46,550 nt of DNA, taken from contig JAAYMK010000003.1 in assembly GCA_012521405.1 (NCBI GenBank), positions 1 to 46,550 of the forward strand, read 5' to 3'. The notes beneath the pieces are model-generated. The model did no database searches. It was not told the origin of the DNA and saw only the letters and a program-made list of their open reading frames with translations. The translations under genes and the position numbers were made by a program. Source of the stretch: Bacillota bacterium (GTDB taxonomy: Bacteria; Bacillota; Dethiobacteria; Dethiobacterales; Dethiobacteraceae). This document shows, in pieces, positions 23,915 to 32,502 of this stretch (the first letter of the stretch is position 1; each line of letters opens with the position of its first letter).

Positions 23915-23944
23915 GCGTACCGGCAAAGCCGGTACGTTTTTTCT
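23915..23944 (+). terminator. Intrinsic terminator after sspF
   Basis: GCGTACCGGC (23915-23924) pairs with GCCGGTACGT (23928-23937) around AAA, followed by six T residues. Confidence 0.93.
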
Positions 23945-24072
23945 AAAAAGATTGGATTTATGTGCAAAAACATAAAAAAAGGAATTTTAACCCTGGCGTG
24001 GAATAGTAAAGCATAAGTTTATACCTTATTTTTACGTGTAGAAAGGAATTCTGGCAACTGATGGAGGGATAT

Positions 24073-25110
24073 ATGGTGAAGGAGCTACGCACTTTACGGG
24101 ATGTTCATGCTCTGCAAATCGCAAAGGACCGCCTGTTGCATTCTGCAGATCAAGCTGAAATCTTTGCGGGAGCCACCACTGATGTCTATTTTATACGCAC
24201 GTTGGAAATTTTAAAAGCAGCCGGAAAAGAAGATACTGAAGTAACGGCTGAAATCTTTGCAGGCAAAGCGGGTGTTTTGTGTGGAATTGAGGAAGCTATA
24301 AATTTGCTTAAACAAAAAAATGTGGAAGTTTGGGCATTACCCGAAGGCGAAGAGTTTGCCCCGAAAGAAACTGTGATGCGGATTAAAGGGCGTTATAGTG
24401 AGTTTGGCATTTATGAAACTGCTATTTTGGGGATGCTGGCCAGTGCCAGCGGTTGGGCTACAGCTGCCCGTCATATTAAAAAATTAGCCGGGGACCGTAC
24501 TGTAATTATGTTTGGAGCCAGGCATGTGCATCCGGCGGTAGCTCCGGTGATGGAACGGGCCTCCCTTGTTGGTGGCGTAGATGGCTGTAGTTGTATTTTG
24601 GGGGCCAAATTGGCGGGCCAAGAACCTAAGGGAACTGTACCACATGCCGTGATGTTAATTGTGGGTGATACGGTAGAGGTGGCAAAAATTTATGATCAGG
24701 TTATGCCGGATGGAGATCCACGTGTGATTTTAGTGGATACATTTAAAGACGAAGCGGAAGAAGCGTTACGCGTGGCCGAAGCCTTAAAAGACAAATTGGA
24801 CGGTATTCGTTTGGATACAGCCGGAGAACGCGGCGGTGTGACGCCTGGATTGGTGCGTGAAGTGCGGGCACGTTTAGATCAGGCCGGGTATGCACATGTA
24901 AAAATTTTTGTTTCCGGCGGAATTGATGATGAAAGATTGCCGGCACTGGCGGAAGCAGGTGCAGATGCTTTTGGTGTTGGTTCATACATATCTCGTGCCT
25001 CAGCCATCGATATGACCATGGATATTAAAGAAGTAGCCGGTAAGCCTATTGCCAAAAGAGGCCGTATACCCGGAATATCGGAAAATGCACGGTTGGTAAA
25101 AAGACTTTAA
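24073..25110 (+). CDS. pncB: Nicotinate phosphoribosyltransferase
   Basis: A protein of 345 residues from ATG 24073, four bases after GGAGGG; ATG 24061 would include that site in the coding region. It makes nicotinate mononucleotide from nicotinate and PRPP in NAD salvage. It is the short form of the family (about 350-390 residues, typical of archaea and some Bacillota). Visible features: FAGATTDVYFIRTLEIL at the N-terminus, GARHVHP in the central barrel, DTFKDEAEEAL, and the phosphate-binding KIFVSGGIDDERL with FGVGSYISRA. A separate role as a nicotinamide or quinolinate enzyme is unlikely. The sensor kinase gene follows after 19 bases, so the two form one operon. It opens the inserted block between sspF and ispE. 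Confidence 0.92.
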   Translation: MVKELRTLRDVHALQIAKDRLLHSADQAEIFAGATTDVYFIRTLEILKAAGKEDTEVTAEIFAGKAGVLCGIEEAINLLKQKNVEVWALPEGEEFAPKETVMRIKGRYSEFGIYETAILGMLASASGWATAARHIKKLAGDRTVIMFGARHVHPAVAPVMERASLVGGVDGCSCILGAKLAGQEPKGTVPHAVMLIVGDTVEVAKIYDQVMPDGDPRVILVDTFKDEAEEALRVAEALKDKLDGIRLDTAGERGGVTPGLVREVRARLDQAGYAHVKIFVSGGIDDERLPALAEAGADAFGVGSYISRASAIDMTMDIKEVAGKPIAKRGRIPGISENARLVKRL

Positions 25111-25129
25111 TGAGCCGGGGGTTGTTTAC

Positions 25130-26722
25130 ATGGATTTAAATTTGCGGGAAGACTTTTTTTTGCGGTTACTGGCGGACTATGTTCTGTTCAGTGAAATGCT
25201 TATGGGCCAGGCTGCAGAAGTCTGTCTCCAAAAACTCGGCCAAAAAATCGGGTTAAATTTTGAGGAGTTTTATTTGCAAACTAGCAATAAGCAAAACTTG
25301 TCGGCCAAAGACTTTGCAGAACTAACTGCCTCGATTTTGAATAGATTAGGGGGTAATTATTATCTTCAAGCCTACACGGAGCATAAAATTGAACTAATAT
25401 CTACAAAATGTCTTTTTGGCCATATGATTCTTAAAAGCCCCATACTTTGTACGCTGATCCAGAGTATTATCGGCAGCATAGCCGCACGCAATTTTCCTTA
25501 CTGTAAAGTTGTTCCTGTAAAGTCCAGGGCAAGAAAAGATCCTGTCTGCCGGCTTGTTGTTTTTCTTAAAGAAACAAAAGAAGCACAAAAATTAAAAGGA
25601 GAATGTTTTTACAATCAGCCAAATGCATACTTGCTGACACAAAAGGATGTTAAGGCTTTTCATAGTCGGTTTGCCAATCTACTTCCAGTGCAAAGGGAGC
25701 AAATAAATAATCTACAGCCTGGTGAAATTCTTACCAATTTGCAAATAGGTGTTTTAAGTGTCGATCAAGATTTACAAATTACTTATCTGAACCAAACGGC
25801 AAAAGAACTACTGCAGTTAAAGGAGCAGTGGGATTCTTTGCCTGGTCGAAAATTTCGCAAAATTCTGTCTGAGGTGGTAAATACAAAAAGACAATTTAAT
25901 CAATATGTCCTACAGTTGCCGTTAAATGACGGTATGCGGTACTACAGCGTGAACGCCTCTCCCATCTTTACTGCAGAGGGTAAAGTGGCTGGAGCGGTAA
26001 GTGTTTTTCAGGATGTGACGGAAACAAAAACCAGGGAAAACGAGCTGCTGCAGATGGAGAAGTTTTCCTTGGTGGCTGAATTGGCGGCCGGCACGGCTCA
26101 TGAGATCCGTAATCCCATGACTACTTTACGCGGCTTTTTGCAAATCTTGTTACAGGAATTTGCGCCTAATAACACCAGAGGATATGAATATTGTACGTTA
26201 ATGATTAATGAAATAGATAGGGCTAACTCCATTATTAAAGAGTTTTTATTGTTGACAAAGCCGGCAGCACCGTTAATGCAAAAAGTACAATTACATAACC
26301 TGCTTGATGAAATTTTTCTACTGATTGAAAGTAAATCTCTTTTAGAAAATGTGGAACTATGTAAAAATTATGTCCCCAGTTTGCCGTTGGTGGAAGCAGA
26401 TCCGGCGCAGATTAAACAAGTTTTTCTTAATATCGCCAGCAATGCTATTCAGGCCATGCCTCAAGGCGGCCGCTTAACCATTTCAACGGAAACAAGGGAC
26501 AATATGGCTGTGGTCCGTTTTACCGACACAGGATGCGGCTTGGAGGAAGCGCAATTATCAAAAATTTTTGATCCCTTTTACACCACAAAAGAAGAAGGGA
26601 CAGGTTTAGGTCTAACAATATCTTACCGCATTATCGAAAATCATTGGGGACGTATTTATGTGGAAAGTATCCCGCAACAGGGGACAACCTTTACCATTGA
26701 ACTTCCTGCCAGCAAAGATTAA
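25130..26722 (+). CDS. Soluble PAS sensor histidine kinase (sporulation-kinase type)
   Basis: A protein of 530 residues with no membrane segment. Residues 1-150 form an N-terminal sensor-like domain with cysteines spaced as in the 'methanogen output domain' (KCLFGHMILKSPILC, then a conserved DPVCRLVV); this assignment is tentative. A PAS domain covers about 197-305 (GVLSVDQDLQITYLNQTA). HisKA contains the phospho-accepting His324 in GTAHEIRNPMTTLRG. HATPase_c shows the N box (NIASNAIQAMP), DTGCGL and GTGLGL. No response regulator is adjacent, so it may feed the Spo0F phosphorelay as KinA-KinE do, or a distant regulator. It ends in its own terminator before the cyanophycin genes. Confidence 0.92.
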   Translation: MDLNLREDFFLRLLADYVLFSEMLMGQAAEVCLQKLGQKIGLNFEEFYLQTSNKQNLSAKDFAELTASILNRLGGNYYLQAYTEHKIELISTKCLFGHMILKSPILCTLIQSIIGSIAARNFPYCKVVPVKSRARKDPVCRLVVFLKETKEAQKLKGECFYNQPNAYLLTQKDVKAFHSRFANLLPVQREQINNLQPGEILTNLQIGVLSVDQDLQITYLNQTAKELLQLKEQWDSLPGRKFRKILSEVVNTKRQFNQYVLQLPLNDGMRYYSVNASPIFTAEGKVAGAVSVFQDVTETKTRENELLQMEKFSLVAELAAGTAHEIRNPMTTLRGFLQILLQEFAPNNTRGYEYCTLMINEIDRANSIIKEFLLLTKPAAPLMQKVQLHNLLDEIFLLIESKSLLENVELCKNYVPSLPLVEADPAQIKQVFLNIASNAIQAMPQGGRLTISTETRDNMAVVRFTDTGCGLEEAQLSKIFDPFYTTKEEGTGLGLTISYRIIENHWGRIYVESIPQQGTTFTIELPASKD

Positions 26723-26738
26723 AAATTTAAAAAGCAGC

Positions 26739-26769
26739 AAACACGTTCACAACAGAACGTGTTTTTTTC
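26739..26769 (+). terminator. Intrinsic terminator after the histidine kinase
   Basis: AAACACGTTC (26739-26748) pairs with GAACGTGTTT (26755-26764) around ACAACA, followed by T residues. A TTGACA at 26771-26776 lies just beyond and may belong to a promoter for cphB, but the -10 candidate TATAGG (26792-26797) is only 15 bp away. Confidence 0.88.
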
Positions 26770-26855
26770 TTTGACAGAAAAACCAAAATTGTATAGGAAG
26801 CCTGTTTGAAGGAAAATCTATTTACTGCTGTGAGATAAATCGGAGGTGTTTCTTT

Positions 26856-27656
26856 GTGTCCGAAAAAAATGGCCACTTGGTAATCATTGGCGGTGCCGAG
26901 GATAAAGAAGGAGAGTGTGAAATCCTCCGGCGTTTTTTTCAGTTGTCCGGTGGCCGGAAAGCCAATATTGCTATTTTATCCACGGCCAGTACCGATCCTG
27001 ATACAGGAGAACAATATCGTCAAATCTTCGAAGGTATGGGGGCGTCCGAAGTTAGCGTCCTGGCTGTGCACAACAGAGAAGTGGCCAATCAGGCACAATA
27101 TAGACAAATCTTTGCCAAGCAAACAGGCATATTTTTCACAGGAGGCGATCAGTTACGCATAACCGGTATTTTGGGCGGCAGTGTTCTGGGTAAAGCTTTA
27201 ATCAACAGTTACCGCGAAGGTGCTGTAATCGCCGGCACCAGTGCCGGAGCTGCCGCCATGAGTGAAACTATGCTGGTGGGAGGTGCTGATGATGCCACCC
27301 CCAGTAAGGAAATCATTCGCATGGCACCCGGATTAGGGTTATTAAAAGATGCTGTGATAGATCAGCATTTTGCCCAGCGGGGACGTATTGGGCGTTTGCT
27401 TGCCGTGGTAGCCCATAATCCATATATTGTGGGCATTGGCATCGATGAAGATACGGCAATCATAGTGGATGGGGCTGGTGAGTTTGAAGTTATCGGCAGC
27501 GGTACCGTCACCATTGTAGACGGGCTGCAGGTTACGCATTCCAATGTCTCGGAATCCAGCCTGGATCAACCCTTGGCACTGACAGATGTGAAACTGCATA
27601 TTCTTGCCAAGGGCTACAAGTATAATCTACCCAAACGCATTGCCAAGACGCCGTAA
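26856..27656 (+). CDS. cphB: Cyanophycinase
   Basis: A protein of 266 residues, the normal CphB length, from GTG 26856 behind GGAGGTG. It is a serine exopeptidase of the S51 class that cuts cyanophycin to beta-Asp-Arg dipeptides. The N-terminal GGAEDKEG, the FTGGDQLRI block, the nucleophile elbow IAGTSAGAAAMS with the catalytic serine, and DQHFAQRGRIGRL with the catalytic histidine region are all present. It is followed after 21 bases by cphA, so synthesis and breakdown of the same polymer are encoded together. Confidence 0.95.
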   Translation: MSEKNGHLVIIGGAEDKEGECEILRRFFQLSGGRKANIAILSTASTDPDTGEQYRQIFEGMGASEVSVLAVHNREVANQAQYRQIFAKQTGIFFTGGDQLRITGILGGSVLGKALINSYREGAVIAGTSAGAAAMSETMLVGGADDATPSKEIIRMAPGLGLLKDAVIDQHFAQRGRIGRLLAVVAHNPYIVGIGIDEDTAIIVDGAGEFEVIGSGTVTIVDGLQVTHSNVSESSLDQPLALTDVKLHILAKGYKYNLPKRIAKTP

Positions 27657-27677
27657 ACTAAGGAGGACATTTAGCAA

Positions 27678-30338
27678 ATGAAAATCCTAAACTTGCATTT
27701 TTTTCCCGGACGCAATATTTACAGTCACCGTCCGGTAATGAAAATGCTTTTAGATCTAGGTTCTGCCAAAGATTTTTGCACCAACTTTGATCCTTACTTC
27801 GCAGAAAAATTGCTGCGGGTTTTACCGGGGCTGCTGGAACATACATGCTCCCGTGGCTATAAGGGCGGTTTTATTGAACGTGTAAGGGAAGGTACTTATT
27901 TGGGGCATGTGGTGGAACATATTTTTTTGGAGTTGCAAAGTCAGGCTGCTATAGGTACAAACTACGGTAAAACACGCACCTATGCCGGGAGCGTAGTAGA
28001 AATCATTGCCGAATATCGTTGCCGGCAGGCAGCCGAGTTTTTAGCGCAGTCGGCAGTAAAGATAGTTGAAGCCTTGCTGGACGGGAAACACTATGATCCC
28101 AAAGCTGATATCGAGCAAGCCAAAAGCATTGCTGCGCAATATCTCCCTGGCCCCAGTACGGCAGCCATTTTAGAGGCGGCAAAAAAAAGGCAAATTCCTT
28201 TTCAGCAGTTGGCGGAAGGAACCAGTTTATATCGTTTGGGGACCGGAAAATATCAAAAACGCATTCTTGCCAGTATTAGTGAAAATACAGGTTGCATAGC
28301 GGTAGATATTGCTTGCAATAAACCGCTGACGAAAAGGATCCTGCAAGAGCATGGTCTGCCGGTGCCCTGCGGTTTTGTTGTAGAAAGCCTGCAGGAGGCG
28401 TTAAAAGCTGCACAACAGCTAGGGTATCCGGTAGTAATAAAACCTGATAACGGTAATCAGGGTAAAGGAGTTTCTCTGAATTTACAAAGTAGTGAAGAAG
28501 TAAAAAGAGCATATGCTCTGGCTGCTGCATATAGCCCCAGGGTAATGATAGAATCCTACCTTGAGGGAAGACACTATAGATTGCTGGTGGTAAATAAACG
28601 GCTGGTGGCGGCTGCAGAAAGGATTCCTGCCCTTGTGATAGGGGACGGTATCCATACTGTTGCTGAATTAATAGCACGTGAAAATCAAAACCCGCTGCGT
28701 GGAGACGGCCATGAGAAACCTTTAACCAAGATACCGGTAGATCAGATTACAAAACAGGCTTTGCACCGGCAAGGTCTGACGTTGGAGAGTGTTGTACCCC
28801 GGGGGCAAAAAGTGCTCCTGCGCAATAACGCCAACTTGTCTACCGGTGGCACAGCCTGTGATGTTACGGCAGAAGTACATCCAAAGCAGGCAGAACTTGC
28901 TGTACGTGCAGCTGCGTTAATCGGTCTTGACATTGCCGGTGTTGATTTAGTAATGCAGGATATAAAGCAGCCTCCCGAACAACAGGAGGGAGGAATTATT
29001 GAAATTAATGCCGCTCCCGGATTGCGGATGCATTTATATCCCTCTCAAGGTGCCGCACAGGATGTGGGCGCAAAAATTATTGAGCAACTTTTCCCGGCGG
29101 GGCAGCCGGTGCGCATACCGGTGTTTAGTATTACCGGCACCAACGGTAAAACTACTACTGCCCGCATGCTGGAGTTTGTGTTACGCAAACATGGTTTGTA
29201 TACCGGCTTGAGCTGTACTGACGGGCTCTATTATAACGGGAGTCTAGCCAAGACCGGTGATTTAACGGGACCTGCCGGGGCCAATGCCGTTTTGTCCCAT
29301 CCAGATGTGGAAGTAGCCATCCTGGAAACGGCTCGCGGTGGTATTATCCGCCGCGGATTAGGCTATGATCGCGCTGATGTGGCCGTCATCTGTAATATTC
29401 GTCCAGACCATCTGGGACAGGACGGTATTGAGACGCTAGCTGATTTAATTTATGTTAAAAGTCTTGTGGCAGAAGCAGTGTATGATACAGGAACAGTTGT
29501 ACTAAATGCGGATGATGCGCATGTACATGAACTGGCGGAAAGGGTTTGGGCAGAGATTATTTATTTTAGCACCCAGGCAGACAGCATTACTGTGCGCAGA
29601 CATTTAGGTAACGGTGGGCGTGCAGTCTTTTTACGCAGGGGGGCTATTTTGGCAGCCTGGGGCAATCGGGTGACTTTGGTAGGAAGAACACGTGATTTTG
29701 CCGTTACCCACAATGGTTATGCTCAGCACCAGATCGAAAATCTATTGTCAGCTTTAGCTGCCTGCTGGGGATACGGTATCCCTATACGCCAGGCGGCTGC
29801 TTACCTGCGTGAATTTGCTTCTTCGCCGCAGGACAATCCGGGAAGGGCCAATTTTTACCGCCTGGGAGATTTCAATGTGCTGGTTGATTACGGCCATAAT
29901 CCGGATGGGTTTGCCAAGATTGGTCAATTTGTTAAGAAGCTTAAACCTAACCGGACTTTAGCCGTAATTGGGGTGCCGGGAGATCGAAGAAATGATTTGG
30001 TGCTGGCAGCAGGTGCCGTGGCGGCAAAGTATTTTGATTTTCTGTTTATTAAGGAAGATGAAGACCTCAGGGGCAGAAAACCGGGAGAAATTGCCGATCT
30101 GCTGAAAAAAGGAGCAATGCAGGCAGGGAAAGATGAGACTTGTATTAAAATTTTACCTGCGGAACAACAAGCGCTGCAGGAAGCTTTAAATATGGCTGCC
30201 GCCGGCGATCTTGTCATTGTTTTTTATGAAAAAATAGATGTAGTTTTATCCACAATCTTCGCTTTTCGGAAGCAGTCACCTTTGGTTAAGAAAACTACTT
30301 TGCAAGCAAAAATAGATAGTACCGTTGCCCTTTCTTAG
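27678..30338 (+). CDS. cphA: Cyanophycin synthetase
   Basis: A protein of 886 residues, full length for CphA1. It builds multi-L-arginyl-poly-L-aspartate from Asp, Arg and ATP without a ribosome. Domains in order: an N-terminal domain (about 1-160, with the conserved HVVEHIFLELQ), an ATP-grasp domain (about 210-480, with YPVVIKPDNGNQGKGVS, which adds Asp), and a Mur-ligase-like domain (about 481-870) with P-loop GTNGKTT beginning at Gly487, which adds Arg, followed by ICNIRPDHLGQDGIE and a DYGHNPDGF motif. The product is a nitrogen and carbon reserve stored as granules. AAGGAGG precedes the ATG. ispE begins 55 bases after its stop with no terminator between. Cyanophycin genes have been linked to spore assembly in Clostridium perfringens. 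Confidence 0.97.
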   Translation: MKILNLHFFPGRNIYSHRPVMKMLLDLGSAKDFCTNFDPYFAEKLLRVLPGLLEHTCSRGYKGGFIERVREGTYLGHVVEHIFLELQSQAAIGTNYGKTRTYAGSVVEIIAEYRCRQAAEFLAQSAVKIVEALLDGKHYDPKADIEQAKSIAAQYLPGPSTAAILEAAKKRQIPFQQLAEGTSLYRLGTGKYQKRILASISENTGCIAVDIACNKPLTKRILQEHGLPVPCGFVVESLQEALKAAQQLGYPVVIKPDNGNQGKGVSLNLQSSEEVKRAYALAAAYSPRVMIESYLEGRHYRLLVVNKRLVAAAERIPALVIGDGIHTVAELIARENQNPLRGDGHEKPLTKIPVDQITKQALHRQGLTLESVVPRGQKVLLRNNANLSTGGTACDVTAEVHPKQAELAVRAAALIGLDIAGVDLVMQDIKQPPEQQEGGIIEINAAPGLRMHLYPSQGAAQDVGAKIIEQLFPAGQPVRIPVFSITGTNGKTTTARMLEFVLRKHGLYTGLSCTDGLYYNGSLAKTGDLTGPAGANAVLSHPDVEVAILETARGGIIRRGLGYDRADVAVICNIRPDHLGQDGIETLADLIYVKSLVAEAVYDTGTVVLNADDAHVHELAERVWAEIIYFSTQADSITVRRHLGNGGRAVFLRRGAILAAWGNRVTLVGRTRDFAVTHNGYAQHQIENLLSALAACWGYGIPIRQAAAYLREFASSPQDNPGRANFYRLGDFNVLVDYGHNPDGFAKIGQFVKKLKPNRTLAVIGVPGDRRNDLVLAAGAVAAKYFDFLFIKEDEDLRGRKPGEIADLLKKGAMQAGKDETCIKILPAEQQALQEALNMAAAGDLVIVFYEKIDVVLSTIFAFRKQSPLVKKTTLQAKIDSTVALS

Positions 30339-30393
30339 CAGGAGTTTTTCCCTGGAGTGCCGAATGTTTTGGCAGCAATCTAGGGAGGACAAA

Positions 30394-31272
30394 ATGTTTA
30401 TTTTGGAGAAAGCATATGCCAAAATTAACCTGTTGTTGGCGGTAACCGGAAAGCGTGTCGACGGTTATCACCAATTGGAGACGGTGTATCAAAGTCTTGC
30501 TTTACACGATACACTTAAGCTTACAAAAATTACGGAAGACCGGATTGTCTTAACTTGTGACGATGACCATTTACCTGTTAATGAAGATAATTTGGTCTGG
30601 CGTGCTGCGCAAAAGTTAAAATTACTGTATGAGGTGAAGCAAGGCGTACATATCCATTTAGAGAAAAAAATACCTGTTGCTGCCGGATTGGCCGGCGGCA
30701 GTAGCGATGCTGCCGCCACTTTACGCGGGCTTGTGCACCTATGGCAGTTGCCCTGGGAAGAGGAAGTAATTACTAATCTTGCCGCCCAGTTAGGTTCGGA
30801 TGTGCCCTTTTGCCTTTATGGAGGTACGGCACTGGGCACAGGGCGGGGAGAAAAAATAACCAGGCTGCCTCAATGCCCGCCCTTTTATGTTGTATTGGCC
30901 AATCCGGGTTTTTATGTTCCCACCGCATCTGTTTACGCCGCCTTGCGGCCTGATGATTACAGCCGGGAATATGATCTTGCGGGTATGCTTGCCGCCCTCA
31001 AGACAAAAAATTGCCGGCAAATAATTAGTCATTTGCTTAATATGCTGGAGCCGGCAGCTTTTCGCCTGCATCCTGCCGTGAAAGTATTGAAAACAAAAAT
31101 GAACACGTCCGGATCTGCACTGTTAAGTGGCAGCGGCCCCACTGTTTTTGCCTTATTTGCTTCCCGGGCGGAAGCGGAAAAACTGGCGCAAGTGCTATTG
31201 CGCGAGAGGTATAAGGTCTGGTTGACAGAAACTTTTCAGCCACATGTTGTGGGAGGTTTGCCTAATGACTGA
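30394..31272 (+). CDS. ispE: 4-diphosphocytidyl-2-C-methyl-D-erythritol kinase
   Basis: A protein of 292 residues from ATG 30394 behind GGGAGG. It phosphorylates CDP-methylerythritol in the MEP pathway to isoprenoids. The GHMP-kinase features are AYAKINLLLAV at the N-terminus, the ATP loop PVAAGLAGGSSDAAA at about 90-104, GSDVPFCLYGG, and the C-terminal GSGPTVFALF. It is the yabH equivalent of B. subtilis, which lies between sspF and purR. Its stop overlaps the start of the NTP-transferase gene by eight bases. Confidence 0.96.
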   Translation: MFILEKAYAKINLLLAVTGKRVDGYHQLETVYQSLALHDTLKLTKITEDRIVLTCDDDHLPVNEDNLVWRAAQKLKLLYEVKQGVHIHLEKKIPVAAGLAGGSSDAAATLRGLVHLWQLPWEEEVITNLAAQLGSDVPFCLYGGTALGTGRGEKITRLPQCPPFYVVLANPGFYVPTASVYAALRPDDYSREYDLAGMLAALKTKNCRQIISHLLNMLEPAAFRLHPAVKVLKTKMNTSGSALLSGSGPTVFALFASRAEAEKLAQVLLRERYKVWLTETFQPHVVGGLPND

Positions 31273-32026
31273 TGTTGTTGTTTTAGCCGGAGGAGCCAAG
31301 CCGTCGGCATTGACAGAAGCACAGCAGGTAGATAACAAGGCTTTCATAAAAATTCACGGACGTTTCATGCTTTCCTATGTGCTTGATGCCCTTAAACAAG
31401 CTGAAGGTATCGGACGGATAGCCGTTGTCGGTCCCAAGGCGCGGTTAGAGGAGGAAATTTCCGGCGAGAAAATTATTCTGGTTGAAGAAGGTAAAAATTT
31501 AGTGGAAAATATGGAGCGCGGTTTTGTGGCGCTGAAGCCGCAAAAGCATTTTTTAATTTGTTCCTCAGATGTGCCCTTTTTAACGGCAGAGGCAGTGGAA
31601 GATTTACTCCAAAGTTGTGCAGGCCAAAAAGATTTTTATTATCCCATTGTTTCCCGCAAGGACAATGAATTACGTTTTCCCGGCGTTAAACGAACATATG
31701 TGAAATTGAAGGAAGGGGAATTTACCGGCGGAAATTTATTTCTCGTCAGTCCCCATTGCTTAAAAACCATGTTACCGCGTTTGGAGGAAATTTATGCGTT
31801 GCGTAAAAGTCCACTCCGTTTGGCCGCCGTTTTCGGTATTGTTTTTATTATAAAATTTTTCACAAGGCAACTATCAATTGCTGAGCTGGAAGCGCGGTTT
31901 GAAGATTTGTTTGGTTTAACGGGGAAAGCTGTAATTTCCAGATATCCGGAAATCGGCACGGATGTGGATAAGATTAGTGATTTGCTTTTAGCGGAGAGGT
32001 TATTGGTGCTCCGTGAACCGTTATAG
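31265..32026 (+). CDS. NTP-transferase family protein (MobA/GlmU-like), unknown substrate
   Basis: A protein of 253 residues from ATG 31265 behind GGGAGG. The N-terminus [17 protein letters not shown] and the [20 protein letters not shown] segment are those of a GT-A nucleotidyltransferase that joins an NTP to a phosphorylated substrate. [13 protein letters not shown] supplies the metal-binding aspartate. Unusually, residues about 185-205 ([16 protein letters not shown]) are hydrophobic enough to touch a membrane. It resembles neither full MobA nor IspD well, so no substrate is proposed. It overlaps ispE and precedes the sigma-H promoter of spoVG. In B. subtilis purR and yabJ stand here. Confidence 0.8.
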   Translation: MTDVVVLAGGAKPSALTEAQQVDNKAFIKIHGRFMLSYVLDALKQAEGIGRIAVVGPKARLEEEISGEKIILVEEGKNLVENMERGFVALKPQKHFLICSSDVPFLTAEAVEDLLQSCAGQKDFYYPIVSRKDNELRFPGVKRTYVKLKEGEFTGGNLFLVSPHCLKTMLPRLEEIYALRKSPLRLAAVFGIVFIIKFFTRQLSIAELEARFEDLFGLTGKAVISRYPEIGTDVDKISDLLLAERLLVLREPL

Positions 32027-32062
32027 AAAATATTAATGGAGACAAATATTTGCCAAAAAAAA

Positions 32063-32089
32063 GAAGGAATTGCAATGTTTTTGTGGAAT
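32063..32089 (+). promoter_or_regulatory. Sigma-H promoter for spoVG
   Basis: GAAGGAATT (32063-32071), an 11-bp spacer and GTGGAAT (32083-32089) match the sigma-H pattern RNAGGAWWW-N11/12-RNNGAAT at every defined position. spoVG is the classic sigma-H gene of B. subtilis. The start codon lies 45 bp downstream. Confidence 0.8.
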
Positions 32090-32133
32090 TAGCAAAATAC
32101 ATACAGTGCGTGCTTGGAAAGGCGGTGAAAACG

Positions 32134-32415
32134 ATGGAAGTGACAGATGTCAGAATTAGAAAAATTAATAATGAGGGAAAAATGAAAGCTATTGTTTCCA
32201 TCACTCTGGACAACCAGTTTGTTGTGCATGATGTGCGTATCATTGACGGAAACAATGGCCTGTTTGTTGCCATGCCCAGTAAAAGAACTCCCGATGGCGA
32301 GTTCAAAGATATCGCGCATCCCATCACTTCTAAGACGCGCGAGCTAATACAAACAGCCGTTTTAAATGCCTATAATGCAGAGCTGGAGAAAGAAGGAGAG
32401 TTAGTTGGTGTATAA
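32134..32415 (+). CDS. spoVG: SpoVG, septation/transition-state regulator
   Basis: A protein of 93 residues from ATG 32134 behind AAAGGCGGTGA; the open frame upstream (from 32050) overlaps the promoter and is not coding. [40 protein letters not shown] and DIAHPI are family hallmarks. SpoVG is a small nucleic-acid-binding protein that affects asymmetric septation and cortex formation in Bacillus and capsule or virulence genes in others. The position before glmU is the B. subtilis one. A sigma-H promoter precedes it and a short strong terminator follows. Confidence 0.97.
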   Translation: MEVTDVRIRKINNEGKMKAIVSITLDNQFVVHDVRIIDGNNGLFVAMPSKRTPDGEFKDIAHPITSKTRELIQTAVLNAYNAELEKEGELVGV

Positions 32416-32416
32416 C

Positions 32417-32438
32417 GGAGCATATGCTCCTTTTTTTT
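32417..32438 (+). terminator. Intrinsic terminator after spoVG
   Basis: The palindrome GGAGCATATGCTCC (32417-32430) begins one base after the spoVG stop and is followed by eight T residues. Confidence 0.9.
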
Positions 32439-32502
32439 ATCCTTTTTCTCTGTTATGATCTAACATAAGAATGTTAAACTAATAGCAAAAGGGGGTATGA
32501 CG

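Noticed and set aside
32050-32133. N-terminal extension of SpoVG
   Set aside because: It overlaps the sigma-H promoter and has no counterpart in the family; ATG 32134 has a good ribosome binding site.
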